Source: Tipula vernalis
Lineage: Eukaryota; Arthropoda; Insecta; Diptera; Tipulidae
Length of the DNA: 64,000 nucleotides
Direction: 5' to 3'
Assembly (NCBI GenBank): GCA_958295665.1
Contig: OY282558.1
Span: forward strand, 28,603,045-28,667,044
Below the pieces are notes generated by a model. The model did not search any database and was not told the DNA's origin. It was given only the letters and a program-made list of their open reading frames with translations. Positions 1 through 10,031 of this stretch are shown here, in pieces. Numbering within the stretch: position 1 is the stretch's first letter; every line of letters begins with the position of its first letter. Both the position numbers and the translations under genes were made by a program.

Positions 1-123
1 TTCTTGATACCTCAAATGATAGATCTCGGGACTTGTAATTGTTATGCCAAACCGCATTAAAATTGGTTGATTATTTCCATACATTTCACAGAAAAATCGA
101 TTCGAAGAAAATCACCTTACTAT
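1..123 (+). repeat. Partial B monomer cut by window start
   Basis: Only the right part of a B monomer is present, identified by the 30 bp B segment and ACAGAAAAATCG. It has the AGATCT (BglII) variant of the B core, shared with the B monomers at 3,873, 4,205, 14,560 and 19,294. Confidence 0.9.
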
Positions 124-1059
124 AGCTCAGCCGATTCAGAGCTGTAAAAATCCGAAATCTGCAATTGTGCTCCGATTGCGGTTCTTGATACCTTAAATGA
201 TAGGTCACGAGACCTGTAATTGCTATACCATACATTTCGAAGAAAGTTCGATTCGAAGAAAATCACCTTACTATAGCTCAGCCGATTCAGAGCTGTAAAA
301 ATCCGAAATCTGCAATTGTGCTCCGATTGCGGTTCTTGATACCTCAAATGATAGGTCACGAGACCTGTAATTGCTATACCATACATTTCGAAGAAAGTTC
401 GATTCGAAGAAAATCACCTTACTATAGCTCAGCCGATTCAGAGCTGTAAAAATCCGAAATCTACAATTGTGCTCCGATTGCGGTTCTTGATACCTTAAAT
501 GATAGGTCACGAGACCTGTAATTGCTATACCATACATTTCGAAGAAAGTTCGATTCGAAGAAAATCACCTTACTATAGCTCAGCCGATTCAGAGCTGTAA
601 AAATCCGAAATCTACAATTGTGCTCCGATTGCGGTTCTTGATACCTTAAATGATAGGTCACGAGACCTGTAATTGCTATACCATACATTTCGAAGAAAGT
701 TCGATTCGAAGAAAATCACCTTACTATAGCTCAGCCGATTCAGAGCTGTAAAAATCCGAAATCTGCAATTGTGCTCTGATTGCGGTTCTTGATATATCAA
801 ATGATAGGTCTCGGGACTTGTAATTGTTATGCCAAACCGCATTAAAATTGGTTGATTATTTCCATACATTTCACAGAAAAATCGATTCGAAGAAAATCAC
901 CTTACTATAGCTCAGCCGATTCAGAGCTGTAAAAATCCGAAATCTGCAATTGTGCTCCGATTGCGGTTCTTGATACCTTAAATGATAGGTCACGAGACCT
1001 GTAATTGCTATACCATACATTTCGAAGAAAGTTCGATTCGAAGAAAATCACCTTACTAT

Positions 1060-1206
1060 AGCTCAGCCGATTCAGAGCTGTAAAAATCCGAAATCTACAA
1101 TTGTGCTCCGATTGCGGTTCTTGATACCTTTATAGGTCACGAGACCTGTAATTGCTATACCATACATTTCGAAGAAAGTTCGATTCGAAGAAAATCACCT
1201 TACTAT
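1060..1206 (+). repeat. 147 bp A monomer with 4 bp deletion (copy 1)
   Basis: CCTTAAATGATAGG is shortened to CCTTTATAGG, removing four bases. The same deletion is found in three other monomers at 5,023, 15,677 and 20,713, which marks homologous positions of a higher-order repeat. Confidence 0.92.
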
Positions 1207-2780
1207 AGCTCAGCCGATTCAGAGCTGTAAAAATCCGAAATCTACAATTGTGCTCCGATTGCGGTTCTTGATACCTTAAATGATAGGTCACGAGACCTGT
1301 AATTGCTATACCATACATTTCGAAGAAAGTTTGATTCGAAGAAAATCACCTTACTATAGCTCAGCCGATTCAGAGCTGTAAAAATCCGAAATCTGCAATT
1401 GTGCTCCGATTGCGGTTCTTGATACCTTAAATGATAGGTCACGAGACCTGTAATTGCTATACCATACATTTCGAAGGAAGTTCGATTCGAAGAAAATCAC
1501 CTTACTATAGCTCAGCCGATTCAGAGCTGTAAAAATCCGAAATCTGCAATTGTGCTCCGATTGCGGTTCTTGATACCTCAAATGATAGGTCTCGGGACTT
1601 GTAATTGTTATGCCAAACCGCATTAAAATTGGTTGATTATTTCCATACATTTCACAGAAAAATCGATTCGAAGAAAATCACCTTACTATAGCTCAGCCGA
1701 TTCAGAGCTGTAAAAATCCGAAATCTACAATTGTGCTCCGATTGCGGTTCTTGATACCTTAAATGATAGGTCACGAGACCTGTAATTGCTATACCATACA
1801 TTTCGAAGAAAGTTCGATTCGAAGAAAATCACCTTACTTTATAGCTCAGCCGATTCAGAGCTGTAAAAATCCGAAATCTGCAATTGTGCTCCGATTGCGG
1901 TTCTTGATACCTTAAATGATAGGTCACGAGACCTGTAATTGCTATACCATACATTTCGAAGAAAGTTCGATTCGAAGAAAATCACCTTACTATAGCTCAG
2001 CCGATTCAGAGCTGTAAAAATCCGAAATCTGCAATTGTGCTCCGATTGCGGTTCTTGATATATCAAATGATAGGTCTCGGGACTTGTAATTGTTATGCCA
2101 AACCGCATTAAAATTGGTTGATTATTTCCATACATTTCACAGAAAAATCGATTCGAAGAAAATCACCTTACTATAATAGCTCAGCCGATTCATAGCTGTA
2201 AAAATCCGAAATCTGCAATTGTGCTCCGATTGCGGTTCTTGATACCTCAAATGATAGGTCACGAGACCTGTAATTGATATACCATACATTTCGAAGAAAG
2301 TTCGATTCGAAGAAAATTACCTTACTATAGCTCAGCCGATTCAGAGCTGTAAAAATCCGAAATCTGCAATTGTGCTCCGATTGCGGTTCTTGATACCTTA
2401 AATGATAGGTCACGAGACCTGTAATTGCTATACCATACATTTCGAAGAAAGTTCGATTCGAAGAAAATCACCTTACTATAGCTCAGCCGATTCAGAGCTG
2501 TAAAAATCCGAAATCTACAATTGTGCTCCGATTGCGGTTCTTGATACCTTAAATGATAGGTCACGAGACCTGTAATTGCTATACCATACATTTCGAAGAA
2601 AGTTCGATTCGAAGAAAATCACCTTACTATAGCTCAGCCGATTCAGAGCTGTAAAAATCCGAAATCTGCAATTGTGCTCCGATTGCGGTTCTTGATACCT
2701 TAAATGATAGGTCACGAGACCTGTAATTGCTATACCATACATTTCGAAGAAAGTTCGATTCGAAGAAAATCACCTTACTA

Positions 2781-2801
2781 TAGCTCAGCCGATTCAGAGC
2801 T
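2781..2801 (+). other. tRNA D-arm / Pol III A-box-like motif (reference copy; one per monomer)
   Basis: The sequence TAGCTCAGCCGA matches 11 of 12 positions of the Pol III A-box consensus TRGCNNAGYNGG. The following bases complete a D-arm: stem GCTC with GAGC closing a ten-base loop. Residues equivalent to T8, A9, A14, G15, G18 and A21 of a tRNA are present; the second G of the invariant GG is A. Nearly every A and B monomer carries it. Exceptions include CATAGCTG variants near 2,195, 4,070, 23,569 and 24,055, which break the stem, and the GCTTAGCC...GATCTG variants at 10,213, 12,538 and 17,907. A chance match in a satellite is possible, and transcription has not been shown. Confidence 0.4.
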
Positions 2802-2818
2802 GTAAAAATCCGAAATCT

Positions 2819-2837
2819 GCAATTGTGCTCCGATTGC
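2819..2837 (+). other. Short inverted repeat GCAAT/ATTGC (reference copy)
   Basis: GCAAT and ATTGC are separated by nine bases and could form a 5 bp hairpin in DNA or RNA. The frequent TACAATT variant removes the outer G-C pair. The stem is short and may have no function. Confidence 0.3.
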
Positions 2838-2859
2838 GGTTCTTGATACCTTAAATGAT

Positions 2860-2873
2860 AGGTCACGAGACCT
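2860..2873 (+). other. Short inverted repeat AGGTC/GACCT (reference copy, A monomers)
   Basis: AGGTC and GACCT flank a four-base ACGA loop, giving a perfect 5 bp stem in A monomers. In B the right arm is GACTT and the loop differs, so the stem is weakened. The loop CpG is a frequent site of transitions (CATGAG or CACAAG variants). Confidence 0.35.
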
Positions 2874-2902
2874 GTAATTGCTATACCATACATTTCGAAG
2901 AA

Positions 2903-2915
2903 AGTTCGATTCGAA
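2903..2915 (+). other. T-loop / Pol III B-box-like motif and dyad (reference copy; A monomers)
   Basis: AGTTCGATTCG matches 9 of 11 positions of the B-box consensus GGTTCGANTCC and contains a full 7-base T-loop pattern (TTCGATT) closed by the G and C expected at positions 53 and 61. The outer T-stem bases do not pair. It lies about 120 bp downstream of the A-box-like motif, longer than the usual tRNA spacing, and about 28 bp upstream of the next monomer's A-box-like motif. The same bases form an 11 bp dyad, TTCGA-T-TCGAA. In B monomers it is changed to AAATCGATTCG, which fits the consensus poorly. Confidence 0.3.
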
Positions 2916-2932
2916 GAAAATCACCTTACTAT

Positions 2933-3113
2933 AGCTCAGCCGATTCAGAGCTGTAAAAATCCGAAATCTGCAATTGTGCTCCGATTGCGGTTCTTGATAT
3001 ATCAAATGATAGGTCTCGGGACTTGTAATTGTTATGCCAAACCGCATTAAAATTGGTTGATTATTTCCATACATTTCACAGAAAAATCGATTCGAAGAAA
3101 ATCACCTTACTAT
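2933..3113 (+). repeat. Reference type B monomer (181 bp)
   Basis: A typical B monomer. Offsets 1-64 match A almost exactly, as do the last ~22 bases. Between them B differs by GATATATCAAATG (or GATACCTCAAATG) in place of GATACCTTAAATG, GGTCTCGGGACTTG in place of GGTCACGAGACCTG, and TTATGCC in place of TATACC. It also carries an added 30 bp segment and ACAGAAAAATCG in place of the A-type GAAGAAAGTTCG. The ATCGAT (ClaI) site at offset 154 and the GGTCTC (BsaI) site are B-specific. The CCGCATT motif at offset 110 locates every B monomer in the window. Confidence 0.95.
3039..3068 (+). repeat. 30 bp B-specific internal segment
   Basis: This segment separates B from A monomers. It lies between ...TTATGCC and ATACATTT, and it ends in CC just as the preceding sequence does, so removing it between the two CC dinucleotides gives exactly the A-type junction (CC followed by ATACATTT). 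That microhomology fits a slippage or end-joining deletion turning B into A, or the reverse insertion. Inside it AACC and GGTT form a short inverted repeat. Direction of change cannot be polarised without an outgroup. Confidence 0.85.
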
Positions 3114-5022
3114 AGCTCAGCCGATTCAGAGCTGTAAAAATCCGAAATCTGCAATTGTGCTCCGATTGCGGTTCTTGATACCTTAAATGATAGGTCACGA
3201 GACCTGTAATTGCTATACCATACATTTCGAAGAAAGTTCGATTCGAAGAAAATCACCTTACTATAGCTCAGCCGATTCAGAGCTGTAAAAATCCGAAATC
3301 TACAATTGTGCTCCGATTGCGGTTCTTGATACCTTAAATGATAGGTCACGAGACCTGTAATTGCTATACCATACATTTCGAAGAAAGTTCGATTCGAAGA
3401 AAATCACCTTACTATAGCTCAGCCGATTCAGAGCTGTAAAAATCCGAAATCTACAATTGTGCTCCGATTGCGGTTCTTGATACCTTAAATGATAGGTCAC
3501 GAGACCTGTAATTGCTATACCATACATTTCGAAGAAAGTTCGATTCGAAGAAAATCACCTTACTATATAGCTCAGCCGATTCAGAGCTGTAAAAATCCGA
3601 AATCTGCAATTGTGCTCCGAGTGCGGTTCTTGATACCTTAAATGATAGGTCACGAGACCTGTAATTGCTATACCATACATTTCGAAGAAAGTTCGATTCG
3701 AAGAAAATCACCTTACTTTATAGCTCAGCCGATTCAGAGCTGTAAAAATCCGAAATCTGCAATTGTGCTCCGATTGCGGTTCTTGATACCTTAAATGATA
3801 GGTCACGAGACCTGTAATTGCTATACCATACATTTCGAAGAAAGTTCGATTCGAAGAAAATCACCTTACTATAGCTCAGCCGATTCAGAGCTGTAAAAAT
3901 CCGAAATCTGCAATTGTGCTCCGATTGCGGTTCTTGATACCTCAAATGATAGATCTCGGGACTTGTAATTGTTATGCCAGACCGCATTAAAATTGGTTGA
4001 TTATTTCCATACATTTCACAGAAAAATCGATTCGAAGAAAATCACCTTACTATAGCTCAGCCGATTCATAGCTGTAAAAATCCGAAATCTGCAATTGTGC
4101 TCCGATTGCGGTTCTTGATACCTCAAATGATAGGTCACGAGACCTGTAATTGATATACCATACATTTCGAAGAAAGTTCGATTCGAAGAAAATCACCTTA
4201 CTATAGCTCAGCCGATTCAGAGCTGTAAAAATCCGAAATCTGCAATTGTGCTCCGATTGCGGTTCTTGATACCTTAAATGATAGATCTCGGGACTTGTAA
4301 TTGTTATGCCAGACCGCATTAAAATTGGTTGATTATTTCCATACATTTCACAGAAAAATCGATTCGAAGAAAATCACCTTACTATAATAGCTCAGCCGAT
4401 TCAGAGCTGTAAAAATCCGAAATCTGCAATTGTGCTCCGATTGCGGTTCTTGATACCTTAAATGATAGGTCACGAGACCTGTAATTGCTATACCATACAT
4501 TTCGAAGAAAGTTCGATTCGAAGAAAATCACCTTACTATAGCTCAGCCGATTCAGAGCTGTAAAAATCCGAAATCTGCAATTGTGCTCTGATTGCGGTTC
4601 TTGATATATCAAATGATAGGTCTCGGGACTTGTAATTGTTATGCCAAACCGCATTAAAATTGGTTGATTATTTCCATACATTTCACAGAAAAATCGATTC
4701 GAAGAAAATCACCTTACTATAGCTCAGCCGATTCAGAGCTGTAAAAATCCGAAATCTACAATTGTGCTCCGATTGCGGTTCTTGATACCTTAAATGATAG
4801 GTCACGAGACCTGTAATTGCTATACCATACATTTCGAAGAAAGTTCGATTCGAAGAAAATCACCTTACTATAGCTCAGCCGATTCAGAGCTGTAAAAATC
4901 CGAAATCTACAATTGTGCTCCGATTGCGGTTCTTGATACCTTAAATGATAGGTCACGAGACCTGTAATTGCTATACCATACATTTCGAAGAAAGTTCGAT
5001 TCGAAGAAAATCACCTTACTAT

Positions 5023-5169
5023 AGCTCAGCCGATTCAGAGCTGTAAAAATCCGAAATCTACAATTGTGCTCCGATTGCGGTTCTTGATACCTTTATAGGT
5101 CACGAGACCTGTAATTGCTATACCATACATTTCGAAGAAAGTTCGATTCGAAGAAAATCACCTTACTAT
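5023..5169 (+). repeat. 147 bp A monomer with 4 bp deletion (copy 2)
   Basis: The same 4 bp deletion as the monomer at 1,060, 3,963 bp downstream. Three A monomers, all TACAATT type at or before this one, separate it from the preceding B, against two in copy 1, so whole-monomer indels have occurred. Confidence 0.92.
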
Positions 5170-5472
5170 AGCTCAGCCGATTCAGAGCTGTAAAAATCCG
5201 AAATCTACAATTGTGCTCCGATTGCGGTTCTTGATACCTTAAATGATAGGTCACGAGACCTGTAATTGCTATACCATACATTTCGAAGAAAGTTCGATTC
5301 GAAGAAAATCACCTTACTATAGCTCAGCCGATTCAGAGCTGTAAAAATCCGAAATCTGCAATTGTGCTCCGATTGCGGTTCTTGATACCTTAAATGATAG
5401 GTCACGAGACCTGTAATTGCTATACCATACATTTCGAAGAAAGTTCGATTCGAAGAAAATCACCTTACTTAT

Positions 5473-5834
5473 AGCTCAGCCGATTCAGAGCTGTAAAAAT
5501 CCGAAATCTGCAATTGTGCTCCGATTGCGGTTCTTGATATATCAAATGATAGGTCTCGGGACTTGTAATTTTTATGCCAAACCGCATTAAAATTGGTTGA
5601 TTATTTCCATACATTTCACAGAAAAATCGATTCGAAGAAAATCACCTTACTATAGCTCAGCCGATTCAGAGCTGTAAAAATCCGAAATCTGCAATTGTGC
5701 TCCGATTGCGGTTCTTGATACCTCAAATGATAGGTCTCGGGACTTGTAATTGTTATGCCAAACCGCATTAAAATTGGTTGATTATTTCCATACATTTCAC
5801 AGAAAAATCGATTCGAAGAAAATCACCTTACTAT
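5473..5834 (+). repeat. Adjacent B-B pair, left copy of a long-range repeat
   Basis: Two B monomers lie side by side. The first has a TTTTT run (GTAATTTTTATGCC) and is preceded by a 152 bp-type junction (ACTTATAGC). The same pair, with the same two markers, occurs 19,653 bp downstream at 25,126. Confidence 0.88.
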
Positions 5835-5986
5835 AGCTCAGCCGATTCAGAGCTGTAAAAATCCGAAATCTGCAATTGTGCTCCGATTGCGGTTCTTGAT
5901 ACCTTAAATGATAGGTCACGAGACCTGTAATTGCTATACCATACATTTCGAAGAAAGTTCGATTCGAAGAAAATCACCTTACTTAT

Positions 5987-8009
5987 AGCTCAGCCGATTC
6001 AGAGCTGTAAAAATCCGAAATCTGCAATTGTGCTCCGATTGCGGTTCTTGATATATCAAATGATAGGTCTCGGGACTTGTAATTGTTATGCCAAACCGCA
6101 TTAAAATTGGTTGATTATTTCCATACATTTCACAGAAAAATCGATTCGAAGAAAATCACCTTACTATAGCTCAGCCGATTCAGAGCTGTAAAAATCCGAA
6201 ATCTGCAATTGTGCTCCGATTGCGGTTCTTGATACCTTAAATGATAGGTCACGAGACCTGTAATTGCTATACCATACATTTCGAAGAAAGTTCGATTCGA
6301 AGAAAATCACCTTACTATAGCTCAGCCGATTCAGAGCTGTAAAAATCCGAAATCTACAATTGTGCTCCGATTGCGGTTCTTGATACCTTAAATGATAGGT
6401 CACGAGACCTGTAATTGCTATACCATACATTTCGAAGAAAGTTCGATTCGAAGAAAATCACCTTACTATAGCTCAGCCGATTCAGAGCTGTAAAAATCCG
6501 AAATCTACAATTGTGCTCCGATTGCGGTTCTTGATACCTTAAATGATAGGTCACGAGACCTGTAATTGCTATACCATACATTTCGAAGAAAGTTCGATTC
6601 GAAGAAAATCACCTTACTATAGCTCAGCCGATTCAGAGCTGTAAAAATCCGAAATCTACAATTGTGCTCCGATTGCGGTTCTTGATACCTTAAATGATAG
6701 GTCACGAGACCTGTAATTGCTATACCATACATTTCGAAGAAAGTTCGATTCGAAGAAAATCACCTTACTATAGCTCAGCCGATTCAGAGCTGTAAAAATC
6801 TGAAATCTGCAATTGTGCTCCGATTGCGGTTCTTGATACCTTAAATGATAGGTCACGAGACCTGTAATTGCTATACCATACATTTCGAAGAAAGTTCGAT
6901 TCGAAGAAAATCACCTTACTATAGCTCAGCCGATTCAGAGCTGTAAAAATCCGAAATCTGCAATTGTGCTCCGATTGCGGTTCTTGATACCTTAAATGAT
7001 AGGTCACGAGACCTGTAATTGCTATACCATACATTTCGAAGGAAGTTCGATTCGAAGAAAATCACCTTACTATAGCTCAGCCGATTCAGAGCTGTAAAAA
7101 TCCGAAATCTGCAATTGTGCTCCGATTGCGGTTCTTGATACCTTAAATGATAGGTCACGAGACCTGTAATTGCTATACCATACATTTCGAAGAAAGTTCG
7201 ATTCGAAGAAAATCACCTTACTATAGCTCAGCCGATTCAGAGCTGTAAAAATCCGAAATCTACAATTGTGCTCCGATTGCGGTTCTTGATACCTTAAATG
7301 ATAGGTCACGAGACCTGTAATTGCTATACCATACATTTGGAAGAAAGTTCGATTCGAAGAAAATCACCTTACTATATAGCTCAGCCGATTCAGAGCTGTA
7401 AAAATCCGAAATCTGCAATTGTGCTCCGATTGCGGTTCTTGATATATCAAATGATAGGTCTCGGGACTTGTAATTGTTATGCCAAACCGCATTAAAATTG
7501 GTTGATTATTTCCATACATTTAGAAGAAAGTTCGATTCGAAGAAAATCACCTTACTATAGCTCAGCCGATTCAGAGCTGTAAAAATCCGAAATCTGCAAT
7601 TGTGCTCCGATTGCGGTTCTTGATACCTTAAATGATAGGTCACGAGACCTGTAATTGCTATACCATACATTTCGAAGAAAGTTCGATTCGAAGAAAATCA
7701 CCTTACAGCTCAGCCGATTCAGAGCTGTAAAAATCCGAAATCTGCAATTGTGCTCCGATTGCGGTTCTTGATACCTTAAATGATAGGTCACGAGACCTGT
7801 AATTGCTATACCATACATTTCGAAGAAAGTTCGATTCGAAGAAAATCACCTTACTATAGCTCAGCCGATTCAGAGCTGTAAAAATCCGAAATCTGCAATT
7901 GTGCTCCGATTGCGGTTCTTGATACCTTAAATGATAGGTCACGAGACCTGTAATTGCTATACCATACATTTCGAAGAAAGTTCGATTCGAAGAAAATCAC
8001 CTTACTTAT
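5987..8009 (+). repeat. 2,023 bp higher-order unit, copy 1
   Basis: The unit holds 13 monomers in the order B, eight A, B, three A (2 x 181 + 1,210 + 451 bp). Private markers are ATCTGAAATC near 6,798, GAAGGAAG near 7,038, CATTTGGAAG near 7,335, a hybrid B at 7,378 that ends with an A-type tail (TTTAGAAGAAAG), and a 148 bp monomer ending CTTACAGCTC near 7,705. All recur 2,023 bp downstream. Confidence 0.93.
7378..7558 (+). repeat. Hybrid B/A monomer (copy 1)
   Basis: This monomer has the B core including the 30 bp segment, but its tail reads TTTAGAAGAAAGTTCG as in A, not ACAGAAAAATCG. It looks like a recombinant or gene-conversion product between the types. An identical hybrid occurs at 9,401 by the 2,023 bp duplication. 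Confidence 0.88.
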
Positions 8010-10031
8010 AGCTCAGCCGATTCAGAGCTGTAAAAATCCGAAATCTGCAATTGTGCTCCGATTGCGGTTCTTGATATATCAAATGATAGGTCTCGGGACT
8101 TGTAATTGTTATGCCAAACCGCATTAAAATTGGTTGATTATTTCCATACATTTCACAGAAAAATCGATTCGAAGAAAATCACCTTACTATAGCTCAGCCG
8201 ATTCAGAGCTGTAAAAATCCGAAATCTGCAATTGTGCTCCGATTGCGGTTCTTGATACCTTAAATGATAGGTCACGAGACCTGTAATTGCTATACCATAC
8301 ATTTCGAAGAAAGTTCGATTCGAAGAAAATCACCTTACTATAGCTCAGCCGATTCAGAGCTGTAAAAATCCGAAATCTACAATTGTGCTCCGATTGCGGT
8401 TCTTGATACCTTAAATGATAGGTCACGAGACCTGTAATTGCTATACCATACATTTCGAAGAAAGTTCGATTCGAAGAAAATCACCTTACTATAGCTCAGC
8501 CGATTCAGAGCTGTAAAAATCCGAAATCTACAATTGTGCTCCGATTGCGGTTCTTGATACCTTAAATGATAGGTCACGAGACCTGTAATTGCTATACCAT
8601 ACATTTCGAAGAAAGTTCGATTCGAAGAAAATCACCTTACTATAGCTCAGCCGATTCAGAGCTGTAAAAATCCGAAATCTACAATTGTGCTCCGATTGCG
8701 GTTCTTGATACCTTAAATGATAGGTCACGAGACCTGTAATTGCTATACCATACATTTCGAAGAAAGTTCGATTCGAAGAAAATCACCTTACTATAGCTCA
8801 GCCGATTCAGAGCTGTAAAAATCTGAAATCTGCAATTGTGCTCCGATTGCGGTTCTTGATACCTTAAATGATAGGTCACGAGACCTGTAATTGCTATACC
8901 ATACATTTCGAAGAAAGTTCGATTCGAAGAAAATCACCTTACTATAGCTCAGCCGATTCAGAGCTGTAAAAATCCGAAATCTGCAATTGTGCTCCGATTG
9001 CGGTTCTTGATACCTTAAATGATAGGTCACGAGACCTGTAATTGCTATACCATACATTTCGAAGGAAGTTCGATTCGAAGAAAATCACCTTACTATAGCT
9101 CAGCCGATTCAGAGCTGTAAAAATCCGAAATCTGCAATTGTGCTCCGATTGCGGTTCTTGATACCTTAAATGATAGGTCACGAGACCTGTAATTGCTATA
9201 CCATACATTTCGAAGAAAGTTCGATTCGAAGAAAATCACCTTACTATAGCTCAGCCGATTCAGAGCTGTAAAAATCCGAAATCTACAATTGTGCTCCGAT
9301 TGCGGTTCTTGATACCTTAAATGATAGGTCACGAGACCTGTAATTGCTATACCATACATTTGGAAGAAAGTTCGATTCGAAGAAAATCACCTTACTATAT
9401 AGCTCAGCCGATTCAGAGCTGTAAAAATCCGAAATCTGCAATTGTGCTCCGATTGCGGTTCTTGATATATCAAATGATAGGTCTCGGGACTTGTAATTGT
9501 TATGCCAAACCGCATTAAAATTGGTTGATTATTTCCATACATTTAGAAGAAAGTTCGATTCGAAGAAAATCACCTTACTATAGCTCAGCCGATTCAGAGC
9601 TGTAAAAATCCGAAATCTGCAATTGTGCTCCGATTGCGGTTCTTGATACCTTAAATGATAGGTCACGAGACCTGTAATTGCTATACCATACATTTCGAAG
9701 AAAGTTCGATTCGAAGAAAATCACCTTACAGCTCAGCCGATTCAGAGCTGTAAAAATCCGAAATCTGCAATTGTGCTCCGATTGCGGTTCTTGATACCTT
9801 AAATGATAGGTCACGAGACCTGTAATTGCTATACCATACATTTCGAAGAAAGTTCGATTCGAAGAAAATCACCTTACTATAGCTCAGCCGATTCAGAGCT
9901 GTAAAAATCCGAAATCTGCAATTGTGCTCCGATTGCGGTTCTTGATACCTTAAATGATAGGTCACGAGACCTGTAATTGCTATACCATACATTTCGTAGA
10001 AATTTCGATTCGAAGAAAATCACCTTACTAT
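8010..10031 (+). repeat. 2,023 bp higher-order unit, copy 2
   Basis: This carries the same markers in the same order as copy 1, with B monomers at 8,010 and 9,401. It is one base shorter because the last junction is ACTATAGC rather than ACTTATAGC. The last monomer carries TTCGTAGAAATTTCG, absent from copy 1 and shared with the monomer near 12,320, so copy 2 is joined on its right to the next higher-order family. Confidence 0.92.
9401..9581 (+). repeat. Hybrid B/A monomer (copy 2)
   Basis: This is the second copy of the B-core, A-tail hybrid at 7,378, exactly 2,023 bp downstream. Confidence 0.88.

Larger units (their letters stand above)
2782..2932 (+). repeat. Reference type A monomer (151 bp)
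   Basis: A typical A monomer, used here to give offsets. It runs from AGCTCAGCC to the base before the next AGCTCAGCC. C is 32 and G 28 of 151 bases. It contains four short inverted repeats: offsets 1-5/16-20, 38-42/52-56, 79-83/88-92 and 124-128/130-134. It has one CAATTG (MfeI) near offset 39 and two TTCGAA (BstBI) sites at offsets 113 and 129. The common sequence variants are TGCAATT or TACAATT near offset 37, CCTTAAATG or CCTCAAATG near 68, and GAAGAAAG or GAAGGAAG near 116. About 310 copies are present in the window. Confidence 0.95.
124..5986 (+). repeat. Left mixed A/B domain
   Basis: B monomers start at 728, 1,509, 1,994, 2,933, 3,873, 4,205, 4,540, 5,473 and 5,654; the rest are A. 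Two segments recur 3,963 bp apart, around the 147 bp monomers at 1,060 and 5,023. Other marker variants are the ATAATAGCTC junctions near 2,175 and 4,385, the CATAGCTG and TTGATATACC variants near 2,195-2,280 and 4,070-4,155, and CCGAGTGCGG near 3,618. The same markers reappear at 15-25 kb, so this domain and that one descend from a common multi-monomer ancestor with later gains and losses of whole monomers. Confidence 0.85.

Noticed and set aside
2860..2873. Nuclear-receptor half-site (AGGTCA) and GATA motif (TGATAG) in each monomer
   Set aside because: Six-base matches are expected by chance, and the partner half-site is imperfect.
2903..2919. CENP-B box
   Set aside because: The TTCG-containing region does not match the CENP-B box consensus core well enough to call.
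2781..2932. A functional tRNA gene
   Set aside because: The D-arm fits, but there is no acceptor stem, no pairing anticodon arm and no correctly spaced T-arm. At most it is a tRNA-derived relic.
3039..3068. The 30 bp B segment as a mobile-element insertion
   Set aside because: It is too short and has no terminal repeats or clear target-site duplication. Only a two-base CC microhomology is seen, which fits a simple indel.
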